Shown one piece after another: positions 11,301-22,101 of a stretch of 40,054 bases of DNA. The notes under the pieces are model-generated. The model was not told where the DNA came from, ran no database searches, and saw nothing but the letters and a program-made list of their open reading frames with translations. The translations under genes and the position numbers were made by a program. Source of the stretch: Candidatus Halobeggiatoa sp. HSG11 (GTDB lineage: Bacteria; Pseudomonadota; Gammaproteobacteria; Beggiatoales; Beggiatoaceae); the NCBI GenBank assembly GCA_030378105.1, contig JAUCGL010000025.1, forward strand, positions 1 through 40,054. Direction: 5' to 3'. Numbering within the stretch: position 1 is the stretch's first letter; each line of letters begins with the position of its first letter.

Positions 11301-11543
11301 TCTTCATTAGACATCTTTCCTAAATAATTGATGGTTAACGCAGAGAATATTTTAATTAATTTGATTCCATAGGTTTCACCTATGTCTATTCAAGTGTGAA
11401 CCCCGTTGGGGTTGTTCAAATCCTGAAAGGATTGAATGTGAATAGCCACCGATGAAATCGGTGGAATATATAAGGGCAACCATAAAGGATTGCCCCTACG
11501 ACAAGATAATGACTAGAATATTTGGATTTTTCCGCAAATCAAA
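11230..11543. repeat. Spacer between giant genes A and B with a run of hairpins
   Basis: No gene is seen here. The first 70 bases are the leader of gene A, conserved with the leader of gene C. From 11368 to 11498 there are five successive palindromes: CATAGGTTTCACCTATG (11368-11384), AACCCCGTTGGGGTT (11399-11413), AATCCTGAAAGGATT (11419-11433), CCACCGATGAAATCGGTGG (11446-11464) and GGGCAACC..GGATTGCCC (about 11474-11495). CTATTCA and TGAATAG enclose the second and third. The last 75 bases are almost identical to the sequence downstream of gene A (2003-2078). Confidence 0.75.
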
Positions 11544-14500
11544 CTAAAAGTCACACTCCAATTCACCTGGCATTATTTCAATACACAAATCATCAGGAGC
11601 AGCTTCTAAAAATGGGTCAAAAGATAACATTTCATAAACTTCAGTACTGCGAGTGTTAGTTTCTGATTCAATAGCAATGCTATATTTGATACTACCGTCA
11701 TCATTAGGCACAATACTTGGTTCAACTGCTTCAGAAATCCGTTCATTCTTCACGGCAAAGTCAGGAACAACAAAGTATGGTTTGCCTTGGTATAAAATTG
11801 CAAAAGTTCCATCAGCTTTATAAACAACCTGTTCAACTCCTTCAAATTTAAGAGCTTCTTCAATAAATACATCTGGAGATAAAACTGTTGGCCGGATTGT
11901 TTGAGCAGTACCATCAGAATATTGAATTTTTCTGGTTTTAGCACGAGAAGAACGTCTGCGTTGATTACCATCACATTCTAAATTACCGGGAGAAATCTCT
12001 ATACATAAATTATCAGCAAAATCTTCTACAAATGGGTCAAACATTGCTATTTCATAAACATCTGTGCTGCGAGTTCGATTGGAGGATTTCATCATCACAT
12101 CACCACGTTTACCAACTGTTACTTCGCTATCAGTTGTTTCTGCCAAAGCTATTGGGTTTTTAGGAGCTGGCACAACTTTATATTGCTGACCTTCTGGAGT
12201 AGTTATGGTGTAAAAACCACCAGCTCCGACTGACAAACCAATAGGAGTTTTATCAGTATCAACTTGAATAACATCGTCAGCATCAGGAATAAAAGCATAT
12301 TGCTTTCCTTCTGAATCACCTATACCTTCCACATTTAAAATTCCACTATCTTCTTGAGATAATACGAACTCAGTTAAGTTTTCCTTTTCTAAAGATTCAG
12401 TAGAAGATTCAAGTAATGGAGTACCAGCACCACCTATTCCAAATCCACTGTTCATATCTGGTAAAGTCGGCATATTTTCTGAGGTTGAAAGACTCTTTGG
12501 GGTTATTTTGGCACCCATTGGAGCTGTTAATTCACCGGTTTCTAAATTTAAATCCCAACCTTCAGGCAATAATTTGACTATATTTTTTGGTTTAATGGTG
12601 TCAATATTAAAATTAACAAACAGCTTAGAAACATTTCTACTTGGCATCCTTTGAAAGACTTTAACATTAAGTGTATTTACATGCTCTGGAGTAAATTCTC
12701 CTAAAACTTCAGGCGAAAAATCACTCATATTTTCTTTAGTTAAACCTTCTAAAGCTTCCACTGGAATTTCGGCAAACTGTTCCTCAGTTAAACCTTCAAG
12801 TCCCTCTATAACAGCCATTTGTTCTGGCCCCATTTCAGTTAAGGCTTCTGGCGGAATGTCTGCGATATCTTCAGGGTCAAAAGTTGTCAAAGCTTCTAAT
12901 TCTAATTTGGAAAATTGTTCAGCATCTAAATTAGCTATATCTTCAGCATCTATACCAAAATCTTCTGGTTGATATGGTTCAGTCGGTATGATAACGCCTT
13001 CACCTAATATAACATCATCTGGCAGTTTAACTGTTGGACTCAAAATAATGTTGGTTAAAACTGTACCGGGCAGAACTTCAACATCGGTTATTAGTGGAGG
13101 ATTAATTGGACTACCAGTTATAGTTCCACCAATTTTGCCACCTTTAACAACTGTGCCTGAAGTCAGTTCAACATCTGTAATAGCACCACCAATTTGACTT
13201 TCATTGGTTATATTGCCGGACAAAGTTCCACCACTTATTCCACTTCCAACAAATGTGATGTTTTCTATGGTGCCTTCATTTTCAATAGTACCAGTCAAAG
13301 AACCACCAGTTAAAATAACTCCTTCTCCTATAGTTGAATTACCAATCATTCCTTGGTTTTCAACATCGCCTTCAAATGTAGCATTAGAAAGACTACCACC
13401 ATTGCCTAAAGTTATTTCTTCGCTAATAGTTTGCTCTCCTACATTGCAAACACCACTTGTACCACATACAGTTGGTAAATTATTTTCTTGTACTACTTCC
13501 GGGTCTTCAATTGTAATTTCATCTAGGTTAACCCCCTCAGGTAAATCTTCTTCTAATAGAGGCGGTAAGTCTTCTTCTGCAATTGGTTCTTGGATAGCAA
13601 TTCCACCGTCATCAATTATGATTCCATCAACTCCGGTGTCATCTCCGAGTTGGCCATCAGTCAAGGTTAAATTTACCTTAACCATATTATTAACTAGTTC
13701 AAAAGTTACATTGGAAAAGGTATACCATCCTATGGTACTGCTATTCCCCGGAGTTGTTGGCCCATATTTGCGATAGACAAAGTTATCTAAACTATTAATA
13801 TTTTTGTAATATATACCTACATGAGCGGTTTCAGTTGCTTCTAATTCAAATCTTATCAAATCAGTTGGGAAAGAATAGCTTTCGGTTGATTGAGGCAAAG
13901 ATTCTATTGCTACCGTTCCAGCATTTTTTATAGTGCAACCTTGACATTCTAAAGCAATTTCTCCTAAATCCATTTGAGCTACTTCATCAACAATATTCAC
14001 CGTAACATTAGTAACTAACAGATTATTATAACCAATATCATTACTGATAACTTTATGAGTTATGGTATTAATGTGAGTATCTTCCTCAACTAATTCATCA
14101 TCAACTGCGGTAACGGTAACAGTTTGCTCAATATTCCAATTGGTTGAAGTAAATGTTAGCGTATTGGGAGAGACTTGCGTATGTTCGCTAGCAGTTAAAT
14201 TAATGGTAACTGGATTGGCCGGTTCAACAGTTAAAACTAAAGTATAATTGCCGCCAGTACCTTCTTCAAATACGGTTATTTGGTCACTGGAAAGCAGCAC
14301 ATTAGGTTTTTCATTGTCGGCAACATTAACGATTAAATTTTCTACAGCCAAATTGTTGTAATTAAGGTCATTACTAGTTGTATTTATATGTACTGTATGG
14401 ATTTCATTGGTTATTATTTCATCTTCTATTGAGGTGACAGATATAGTTTGAGACGCATTCCAATTATTACTATCAAAGGTAATAGATTCTGGAGATAAAG

Positions 14501-17500
14501 TGATACCAGCTTCTGGGGTTAAATTAACCGTTACTGGTTGAGTTGGAATTATACTCAAAGCTATGGTTATGTTATCGCTATCACCTTCATTAATATTGAG
14601 AGTGTAGGTAGATAATAAAATACTGCTTATATCGTTATCTATGACATTAACCGTAACATCGTTAACTGCTAAACCATCATAATTTAAATCAGCACTACTA
14701 ACTTGATGTTGGATAGGGTCGTGTTGATGTTCACCTTCGTCTAAACTATCATCTTCTACGGAGATGGTTATATTTTGTGGTATATTCCATGTTTCAGCAG
14801 TGAAAATTAATGTTGTTGGGTTAAGAATGGTATTTTCATTGGTGTTTAATGCAATGGTGACATCATTAACTGGTTGGCTGGTCAATACGATATTATAACT
14901 GTTAATATCACCTCCTTCATTAACAATAACATTGTTAGTTGAAATATGAACAGCCGGACTGTCATCATCGGTTATTTGAACTATAACATCCTCTATTTGA
15001 AGATTGTTGAAATTAATATCACTACTACTAATGGTATGAGAGATAGTATGTTCGTGTGAACCTTCAGATAAATTATCATTTATATCAGTTATTTGTACTG
15101 TTTGCGGAATGTTCCAATTGCTGCTGTCAAAAGTTAGTGATTCTGGTTCAAAAAGCAATTTCTCTCCCCCATTTAAGGTTATAATAACTGGTTCGGTTGG
15201 AGCAAAATTTAATGATAAGCTATAGCCATTATTGGAAATACCTTCAGTTAAACTTATTGTGTCAGTTGAAATTTCAATATTGGGTTTAATGAAAGTTGCA
15301 CTACAGCTTTTATCGCTATTTATCTGCACTGCACCATCATCATCACAGTCTCCTGCCCAACCAGTGAATATCCAACCGGTATCTGGAGTTTGAGTTAAGA
15401 TAAGTTCGATTTGGTCGGCATAGTCATATTCGCAAGTAATACCACAGTCAATTCCGTAAGAAGTAGTTATGGTTCCGTTGCCAGTTTTGCTGACTGTGAG
15501 TTGATATAATACGGTTACTGGACAAGCTGAGGTGGTTGCACTTGCTGTTGCTGCTATGGAATCAACGGTTCCATCTGTTGCTTTAACAGAATAACTGTAT
15601 GTTGTTTCACAAGATGGACCACTATCACTATAACTTGTGACATCGGCAGCAGTAGTTTGAATTAAAATACCATCACGTTCTATTTTAAAACCAGTTTCAT
15701 TAGTAATGTTATCAGTCCATGATAGATTTATTTGAGTTTCGGAAGCAGTTGTCGCATTTAAACTTGTAGGAGCTAGTAGTTCATATTCATAGGCTCCTAT
15801 ATCACAAGTATCATTCTTGGGACGAGTTTCACCACGTTGGTCAGTTGCTTCGCAAGTTGCATTATCGCCGGCATTTATCGCTGGACTACCAGTTTGTAAA
15901 GCCATTGTTTGAGTAGTACCACCATTATCGGCTAATGCACCTAACATTGGATCACCACTAACTGTCGGGCTACATGTATTGTCTTCAATTAGGTTGTTGG
16001 TATTAGTAGAAATAGTTCCTGTATTTTCACAATCTGTAGTAGTGCTATTGGCGATTATTGTATTTGACAGATGCAAAGTCCCTGAATTTATGATACCTTT
16101 ATCATTGCCTGAAATGGTAGAGTTTTTTATATTTAATGTATCAGTATCTCTAATACCTTCCCAAATATTAGTATTATTGAAAATTGTACTGTTATTAATA
16201 TTTATAACGTTATCAGAATATATAGCATAAAAAAAACCATTATTATTAGCAACAGTAATATTATTAAATGTAACATTAATATTTCCCATAGAATAAAGAG
16301 ATTTTCCAGTATTTCCAAAAAAATTACTATTATTAATAGTTAAAGTACTATAAGAATAAACAATACCACTATTACCATTAAAAGTATTGTTGGAAAACTC
16401 GCAATTATTAAACGTCAAAATCCCATCATTATAAAAAAAACCAGAAATATTTCCGCCAGTACTATCAGAAAATGTACTATTATTTATTGTTAAATCGCCT
16501 CCACTATTGAGTCTAATAGCACCATTGTAATCAGCACCAGCATAACTTTTGGTAAAAGTTAAATCATTAATAGTCATTGTGCTAGAAATTTGGAAAAACT
16601 GTGTATCTGCCAAATCTGCCGTACCATTACCATTTGCATCACCACTAAGAGTTATATTTTGCCCAGTACCATCAATAGTTAAATTTTTATCAATAGTTAA
16701 TTGACTACTGAAAGTTATAGTTTGCCCTGCAATGCTGGAATCAAAGGTTATTGTGTCACCTGAATCGGCATAAGTAATAGCTTCTCGTAAAGTATTATTT
16801 CCAGAACTGGTATCTGCATCTAAAACATCCGAAGTATTATCAACTACTAAGTTTTTAGGTGGATGGATAAATTCATAAGCTCCAATATCACAACTAGCAT
16901 CTCTTGTTTCACCACGTTGATCAGTGGATTCACAAGTTCCACTATCACCAGCATCTATCGCTGGACTACCAGCTTGTAAAGCCATTGTTTGAGTAATACC
17001 ACCATTATCGGCTAATGCACCTAACATTGGATCACCACTAACTGTCGGGCTACATGTATTGTCTTCAATTAGGTTGTTGGTATTAGTAGAAATAGTTCCT
17101 GTATTTTCACAATCTATAGTAGTATTATTGGCAACTATTGTATTTGACAGATTTAAAGTATTCCAATTTGTGATACCTTTGTCATTATTGGAAATGGTAG
17201 AATTTTTTATATTTAATATGACTAAATCACCTGTCCAAATATCAGTATTATTAACAATTGTGCTATTATTGACATTTATGTTTTTATCAACCCAATGACT
17301 GTACAAAAATCCCGCATTATTATTAGCAGTAACATTGTTAAATGTAACAGCACTACCTGCCGAAATATATATAACCCTTCCAGAATTTCCGGAAAAACTA
17401 CTATCATTGAAAGTTAGTTGACTAGTTTGATGGAAAACAATGCCACTATTATCATTAAAAGTATTGTTAGAAAATTCGCAATTATTAAACGTCAAAGCCC

Positions 17501-18875
17501 CATCATTATAAATAAACCCAGAAATATTTCCGCCAGTACTATCAGAAAATGTACTATTATTTATTGTTAAATCGCCTCCACTATTGAGCCTAATAGCACC
17601 ATTGTAATCAGCACCAGCATAACTTTTGGTAAAAGTTAAATCATTAATAGTCATTGTGCTAGAAATTTGGAAAAACTGTGTATCTGCCGAATCTGCCGTA
17701 CCATTACCATTTGCATCACCACTAAGAGTTATATTTTGCCCAGTACCATCAATGGTTAAATCTTTATCAATAGTTAATTGACTACTGAAAGTTATAGTTT
17801 GCCCTGCAATGCTGCTAAAGGTTATTGTGTCACCTGAATCAGCATAAGTAATAGCTTCTCGTAAAGTATTATTTCCAGAACTGGTATCTGCATCTAAAAC
17901 ATCCGAAATATTATCAACTACTAAGTTTTTAGGTGGTGGAAATTCATAAGCTCCAATATCACAACTAGCATCTCTTGTTTCACCACGCTGATCAGTGGAT
18001 TCACAAGTTCCACTATCACCAGTATCTATTGCAGGACTACCAGTTTGTAAAGCCATTGTTTGGGTATCACCGCCGTTGTCTGCTAGTGTGCTAAGTAGCG
18101 GATCGCCAGTGAGGGTTGCACTACAGCTTCCGTCTTCAACTAGATTATCACTACTGACACTTATACCACTGCAATCACCACCTGTATTACCGGCAATAAT
18201 GGTATTTGTTAGATTGACTGTACCACTAGTATGATGTATACCACCGGTTCCAAGAATAGCTGAATTATTAGAAAAGGTACTATTATTAATTATTGTTGAT
18301 ATCACGTTGTAATTCGTAATACCTCCACCATATCGGTCAGTTGAATTACCAACAAAAGTACTATTGTTAACTATTAAAGTTGCTTCACTACTGCTAATAG
18401 CACCTCCATCCCAACTTGCTGAATTATTAGAAAAGGTACTGTTATTGACTGTTACTGTTGTTCCCGAATCAACACGAATACCAGCTCCAGCATTAGTATC
18501 AGTACTTACATTGGTTTTTCCATTGGCAATTGTTAAATTATTAAATATCACTGTACCAGAACTAACGTCAAACACTCGCACCGCATTATTGCCACTTATA
18601 GTTATATTTTGTCCGGTACCATCAATGGTTAAATTTTTATCAATATCTAATTGGCTACTGAGAGTGATAGTATAATCAGCATCAAAATTGATAGTGTCAC
18701 CGGCAGTTGCATCAAGAATAGCTTGTCGTAAAGAATTGGCTCCACTATCCGAGTTATTTGTGACAGTGATAGTTGCCGCTTGTACCAATGGACTTGGCAC
18801 AAAAATCATTAATAATGTCGCTATTAATATAGCAACGATAAATCGTAATTCAGTTTTAAAAGTTAAATAATTCAT
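11544..18875 (-). CDS. Giant mosaic exoprotein B (intact, beta-helix / Calx-beta / anchor U)
   Basis: This 2443-residue secreted protein is the only undamaged member of the array. Modules in order: signal peptide (1-33, ending SPLVQA); three CSLREAI-type right-handed beta-helix units, each closing with a choice-of-anchor Q motif (about 34-310, 315-668, 672-1026; for example GSPAIDTGDSGTCESTDQRG); fibronectin type III (1030-1117); an InlB-like repeat with four Cys (1120-1195); four Calx-beta-like repeats (1197-1630; LTFTSTNWNIEQTVTVTAVD); choice-of-anchor U (1632-1765); a hexapeptide-like beta-helix (about 1800-1950); a helical tandem repeat (1965-2088; EQFAEIPVEALEGLTKENM); and the shared C-terminal module ending in LCIEIMPGELECDF. 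Beta-helix units two and three are a recent 1.08-kb duplication. Weak ribosome binding site (aaggtag). Export by Sec is likely. Final location is unknown because no known anchor is visible. An adhesin or matrix role is inference. Confidence 0.88.
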   Translation of the reverse strand: MNYLTFKTELRFIVAILIATLLMIFVPSPLVQAATITVTNNSDSGANSLRQAILDATAGDTINFDADYTITLSSQLDIDKNLTIDGTGQNITISGNNAVRVFDVSSGTVIFNNLTIANGKTNVSTDTNAGAGIRVDSGTTVTVNNSTFSNNSASWDGGAISSSEATLIVNNSTFVGNSTDRYGGGITNYNVISTIINNSTFSNNSAILGTGGIHHTSGTVNLTNTIIAGNTGGDCSGISVSSDNLVEDGSCSATLTGDPLLSTLADNGGDTQTMALQTGSPAIDTGDSGTCESTDQRGETRDASCDIGAYEFPPPKNLVVDNISDVLDADTSSGNNTLREAITYADSGDTITFSSIAGQTITFSSQLTIDKDLTIDGTGQNITLSGDANGNGTADSADTQFFQISSTMTINDLTFTKSYAGADYNGAIRLNSGGDLTINNSTFSDSTGGNISGFIYNDGALTFNNCEFSNNTFNDNSGIVFHQTSQLTFNDSSFSGNSGRVIYISAGSAVTFNNVTANNNAGFLYSHWVDKNINVNNSTIVNNTDIWTGDLVILNIKNSTISNNDKGITNWNTLNLSNTIVANNTTIDCENTGTISTNTNNLIEDNTCSPTVSGDPMLGALADNGGITQTMALQAGSPAIDAGDSGTCESTDQRGETRDASCDIGAYEFIHPPKNLVVDNTSDVLDADTSSGNNTLREAITYADSGDTITFDSSIAGQTITFSSQLTIDKNLTIDGTGQNITLSGDANGNGTADLADTQFFQISSTMTINDLTFTKSYAGADYNGAIRLNSGGDLTINNSTFSDSTGGNISGFFYNDGILTFNNCEFSNNTFNGNSGIVYSYSTLTINNSNFFGNTGKSLYSMGNINVTFNNITVANNNGFFYAIYSDNVININNSTIFNNTNIWEGIRDTDTLNIKNSTISGNDKGIINSGTLHLSNTIIANSTTTDCENTGTISTNTNNLIEDNTCSPTVSGDPMLGALADNGGTTQTMALQTGSPAINAGDNATCEATDQRGETRPKNDTCDIGAYEYELLAPTSLNATTASETQINLSWTDNITNETGFKIERDGILIQTTAADVTSYSDSGPSCETTYSYSVKATDGTVDSIAATASATTSACPVTVLYQLTVSKTGNGTITTSYGIDCGITCEYDYADQIELILTQTPDTGWIFTGWAGDCDDDGAVQINSDKSCSATFIKPNIEISTDTISLTEGISNNGYSLSLNFAPTEPVIITLNGGEKLLFEPESLTFDSSNWNIPQTVQITDINDNLSEGSHEHTISHTISSSDINFNNLQIEDVIVQITDDDSPAVHISTNNVIVNEGGDINSYNIVLTSQPVNDVTIALNTNENTILNPTTLIFTAETWNIPQNITISVEDDSLDEGEHQHDPIQHQVSSADLNYDGLAVNDVTVNVIDNDISSILLSTYTLNINEGDSDNITIALSIIPTQPVTVNLTPEAGITLSPESITFDSNNWNASQTISVTSIEDEIITNEIHTVHINTTSNDLNYNNLAVENLIVNVADNEKPNVLLSSDQITVFEEGTGGNYTLVLTVEPANPVTINLTASEHTQVSPNTLTFTSTNWNIEQTVTVTAVDDELVEEDTHINTITHKVISNDIGYNNLLVTNVTVNIVDEVAQMDLGEIALECQGCTIKNAGTVAIESLPQSTESYSFPTDLIRFELEATETAHVGIYYKNINSLDNFVYRKYGPTTPGNSSTIGWYTFSNVTFELVNNMVKVNLTLTDGQLGDDTGVDGIIIDDGGIAIQEPIAEEDLPPLLEEDLPEGVNLDEITIEDPEVVQENNLPTVCGTSGVCNVGEQTISEEITLGNGGSLSNATFEGDVENQGMIGNSTIGEGVILTGGSLTGTIENEGTIENITFVGSGISGGTLSGNITNESQIGGAITDVELTSGTVVKGGKIGGTITGSPINPPLITDVEVLPGTVLTNIILSPTVKLPDDVILGEGVIIPTEPYQPEDFGIDAEDIANLDAEQFSKLELEALTTFDPEDIADIPPEALTEMGPEQMAVIEGLEGLTEEQFAEIPVEALEGLTKENMSDFSPEVLGEFTPEHVNTLNVKVFQRMPSRNVSKLFVNFNIDTIKPKNIVKLLPEGWDLNLETGELTAPMGAKITPKSLSTSENMPTLPDMNSGFGIGGAGTPLLESSTESLEKENLTEFVLSQEDSGILNVEGIGDSEGKQYAFIPDADDVIQVDTDKTPIGLSVGAGGFYTITTPEGQQYKVVPAPKNPIALAETTDSEVTVGKRGDVMMKSSNRTRSTDVYEIAMFDPFVEDFADNLCIEISPGNLECDGNQRRRSSRAKTRKIQYSDGTAQTIRPTVLSPDVFIEEALKFEGVEQVVYKADGTFAILYQGKPYFVVPDFAVKNERISEAVEPSIVPNDDGSIKYSIAIESETNTRSTEVYEMLSFDPFLEAAPDDLCIEIMPGELECDF
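15790..17940 (-). repeat. 1.08-kb tandem duplication within giant gene B
   Basis: Sequence at 15941-16060 recurs at 17021-17140 (offset 1080) and sequence at 16480-16860 recurs at 17557-17940 (offset about 1077), with only scattered differences. Each copy encodes one complete beta-helix unit from VVDN.SDVLDADTSSGNNTL to the choice-of-anchor Q end. The central part of each copy is the most diverged, consistent with selection or conversion acting unevenly across the repeat. Confidence 0.85.
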
Positions 18876-19113
18876 AATTGATATCTACCTTAAAATGGTC
18901 AAATAATTAATAAATCCATACTTAAAATATATTATACTCCAATAACTTTACACATGCCAATTTATTGAGCAAGAAGGATGTTTTCTCGTTCCCAACAGTT
19001 TCGTCTCATCGTTTACATTTAAGTCCCAAGCAACAAATGTAGGATGGATGACTTCTCTCCTTACCTGACTCCAGAAAATAACATATCCGGAGTCGCAAGG
19101 TCTCCTTGCTATT
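18876..19113. other. Spacer between giant genes B and C
   Basis: No gene is seen here. It holds the leader of B, which lacks the 70-base leader shared by A and C, and fragments of dispersed repeats: ctcgttcccaac at 18984-18995, and taagtcccaagcaacaaatgtagg near 19020, which matches the flank of the GTAGGGTGG element. The hairpin GCAAGG-tct-CCTTGC (19095-19109) lies directly after the stop of gene C and could act as a weak terminator, but there is no T-run. Confidence 0.5.
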
Positions 19114-22101
19114 TTAAAAATCACACTCCAACTCACCTGGCATTATTTCAATACACAAATCATCAGGAGCTGCTTCTAAAAATGGGTCAAAAGACAACAT
19201 TTCATAGACTTCAGTACTGCGAGTGTTAGTTTCGGATTCAATGGCAATACTATATTTGATACTACCGTCACCATTAGGCACAATACTTGGTTCAACTGCT
19301 TCAGAAATCCGTTCATTTTGCACGGTAAAATTAGGAACAACAAAATATGGGTTGCCTTGATATAAAATTGCAAAGGTTCCATCAGCTTTATAAACAACCT
19401 GCTCAACTCCTTCAAATTTAAGGGCTTCTTCAATAAACACATCTGGAGATAAAACTGTTGGCCGAATTGTTTGAGCAGTACCATCTGAATATTCAATTTT
19501 TCTGGTTTTAGCACGAGAAGAACGTCTACGCAAATTGCCATCACATTCTAATTCGCCGGGAAAGATTTCTATACATAAATTATCTGGAGCAAAGTCCTCA
19601 ACAAATGGGTCAAACATAACTATTTCATAAACTTCTGTGCTGCGAGTTCGGTTAGAAGATTTCATCATCACATCACCACGTTTCCCAACCCTAACTTCGC
19701 TATCAGTTACTTCTGACAATATCAATGGGTCTTTAGTAGCAGGAATCACCTTATATTGCTGTCCTTCTGGAGTAGTTATAGTGTAAAAACCTCCTGGACC
19801 AACTGATAAACCAATAGGAATCTCATCAGTATCCACTTGAATAATATTGTCAGCATCAGGAATAAAAACATATAGCTTGCCTTTTTGAGGACCAGTACCT
19901 TCCACATTTAAAATTCCATTTTCGTCTTGAGACAATACAAAGTCAGTCAAGTCCTCCTCAGCTAAAGCCTTAACCGTAGATTGTAATAATGAATATTTGC
20001 CATAACCACCAACTCCAATGCTTCTACGCATATTAACTATATATGGCATTTTGACTAATTTGGGCAATAAATACCGGGCAGTTAATTTGGAACCAAACGG
20101 TGCTACAAATTTACCTGAGTTTAAATCAAGCGTCCAACCTTTTGGTACTAACCTATTTATTAAGCTTATATTGGCAAAATTCGTATTGACAAAAAATTTA
20201 GCAACATTTTCACTTAGCATGGCTTCAAATTCAGGTTCAGCAATGATTTCTAAATGCTCTGGAGTTAATTCTTGCAAAACTTCAACCGGCAAATCACCCA
20301 TATTTTCACTTGTTAGACCACTGAAAGCCATAATTGGTATTTGGGCAAATTGTTCTGTGGTTAAGCCTTCAAATCCTGTGATAATTGACATTTGTCTAGC
20401 TGTCATAACAGTGAAAGAACCAGCAGGAATAGTTTTAATATGTCTACTGGTAAAAGTAGCCAAAGCTTCTAATTCTAATGTGGAGAATTTTTCAGCAGTT
20501 AAACTAGCAATATCTGCATCACTTAAACCAAAATCTGCTGGAGTATATGGTTCGGTTGCTATCGTAACCCCTTGACCAAATATAACATTTTTTGACAGTC
20601 GCACTGTTGGGCTTAAGTGAACATTGGACAGAACTGTGCCGGACATGATTGTAACATCAGTAAGTACTGGCTTATCTATTGGGTTGCCAGTGATGGTTCC
20701 AGCAATTTTGCCACCTCTAACAACTGTACCTGAAGCTAATTCAACATCTTGAATGACTCCACCGATTTGACTGGCATTGACAATATAACCTGATAATATA
20801 CCACCACTTAATTCGGTTCCAATAAATGTTGTATCTTCTATAATGCCTTTATTCAGAATTGTACCACTCAGATAACCACCGACTAAAGTTGCTCCGGTAT
20901 CAATAATTGAATTGGCAATCAAACCTTGATTATTAACATCATCTTTAAATATGGCATAAGCAACACTTCCATCCTCACCAATATTTATATCTTCTGGAAA
21001 TATATGTTGTCCAACATCACAAATACCATTAACAGTATTGCTGTGTACGTTGCATGAAAGTGGTAAGCCATAGGGTAATTCCAGAGGCCCTGTTATTGTA
21101 CTTGAATCTGGTACTGCAATTCCGCCATCATCAATAATGATTCCATCAACTCCAGTATCATCTCCAAGTTGACCATCAGTCAGAATTAAACTAACTTTAA
21201 CTATACCAACTAAATCATTTATATCAGTCAATCCAAAAGTTGCATTGGAAAGATTATACCAAGCTGTTGTATTGCTTTCACCCGGAGTTGTGGGGCCATA
21301 TTTACGATAGACAAAGTTATCTAAGTTGGTGATATTTTTATAATATATATCAAGATGAGCTGTCCCTGATGTTTCTAATTCAAAAGTAACTAAACTTTCT
21401 GGGAAAGAATAGCTGTCGGTTGATTGTGGCAAAGAAGCTATATCAACCAGAGCAGCATTTTTGATAGAGCAATCTTGGCAAACTAAAATGATTGAACCTA
21501 AATCTACTGTTGAATTATTATCAGTTACATTGACGGTTAAAGTTTCTATCGTGTTGGAATCATCACTGACAACACGTATAGTATGAATTTCATTAGTTAT
21601 AACATCTTCTATCGCTGTTATCGCTATTGTTTGAGATAAATTGGAATCGGTAAAAGTTATGGTTTCTGGAAATACTGAAATGCCAGCCTCTGCAATAAAG
21701 CTGATTGTAATTGGTTGATTTGGAGTAGAACTAACAGACACAGTTATATTACCAGTTTCACCTTTATTTATTTTAATATTGTTGGTGGAAAATAAAACAC
21801 TTTTAATATCAATAATTTTAACCGTAACATCATTTATAGGTAGATTGTGATAGTTTGGGTCATCACTACTTACCTGATGGTGAATAGATTCGTGTTGATG
21901 TTCTGTTTCATTAAGATGGTCATCATATGCAGAAACAGTGACATTTTGTAGTACATTCCAATTTTCATCGGTAAAAATTAACGTGGTTGGGTTAAGAGTG
22001 GTATTTTCACTAGTATTTATGGTAATGGTAACATAACTCATTGGTTGGCTAGTCAGCATAATGTTGTAACCACTATCAGTGTCGTTTTCATTGATAACCA
22101 T
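19114..22101 (-). pseudogene. Giant mosaic exoprotein C, carboxy-terminal fragment
   Basis: This is the downstream part of disrupted gene C. Codons remain open upstream of the first ATG (22101) as far as the insertion at about 22460, encoding KIEISTTTINLTEGISNDGY and the rest of a Calx-beta-like repeat. The fragment therefore really spans 19114 to about 22458. It has three Calx-beta-like repeats where A and B have four, then a choice-of-anchor U domain, a beta-helix (SGNILS-like hexapeptides), a helical tandem repeat (AEKFSTLELEALATF; EQFAQIPIMAFSGL) and the C-terminal module with two FDPF...LCIEI motifs. Its carboxy half is closer to that of A than to that of B. There is no signal peptide in this piece. 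Confidence 0.8.

Noticed and set aside
15790-17940. CRISPR-like or satellite array suggested by repeats
   Set aside because: The repeat unit is about 1.08 kb, in frame and coding for beta-helix domains. There are no short regularly spaced repeats with unique spacers.
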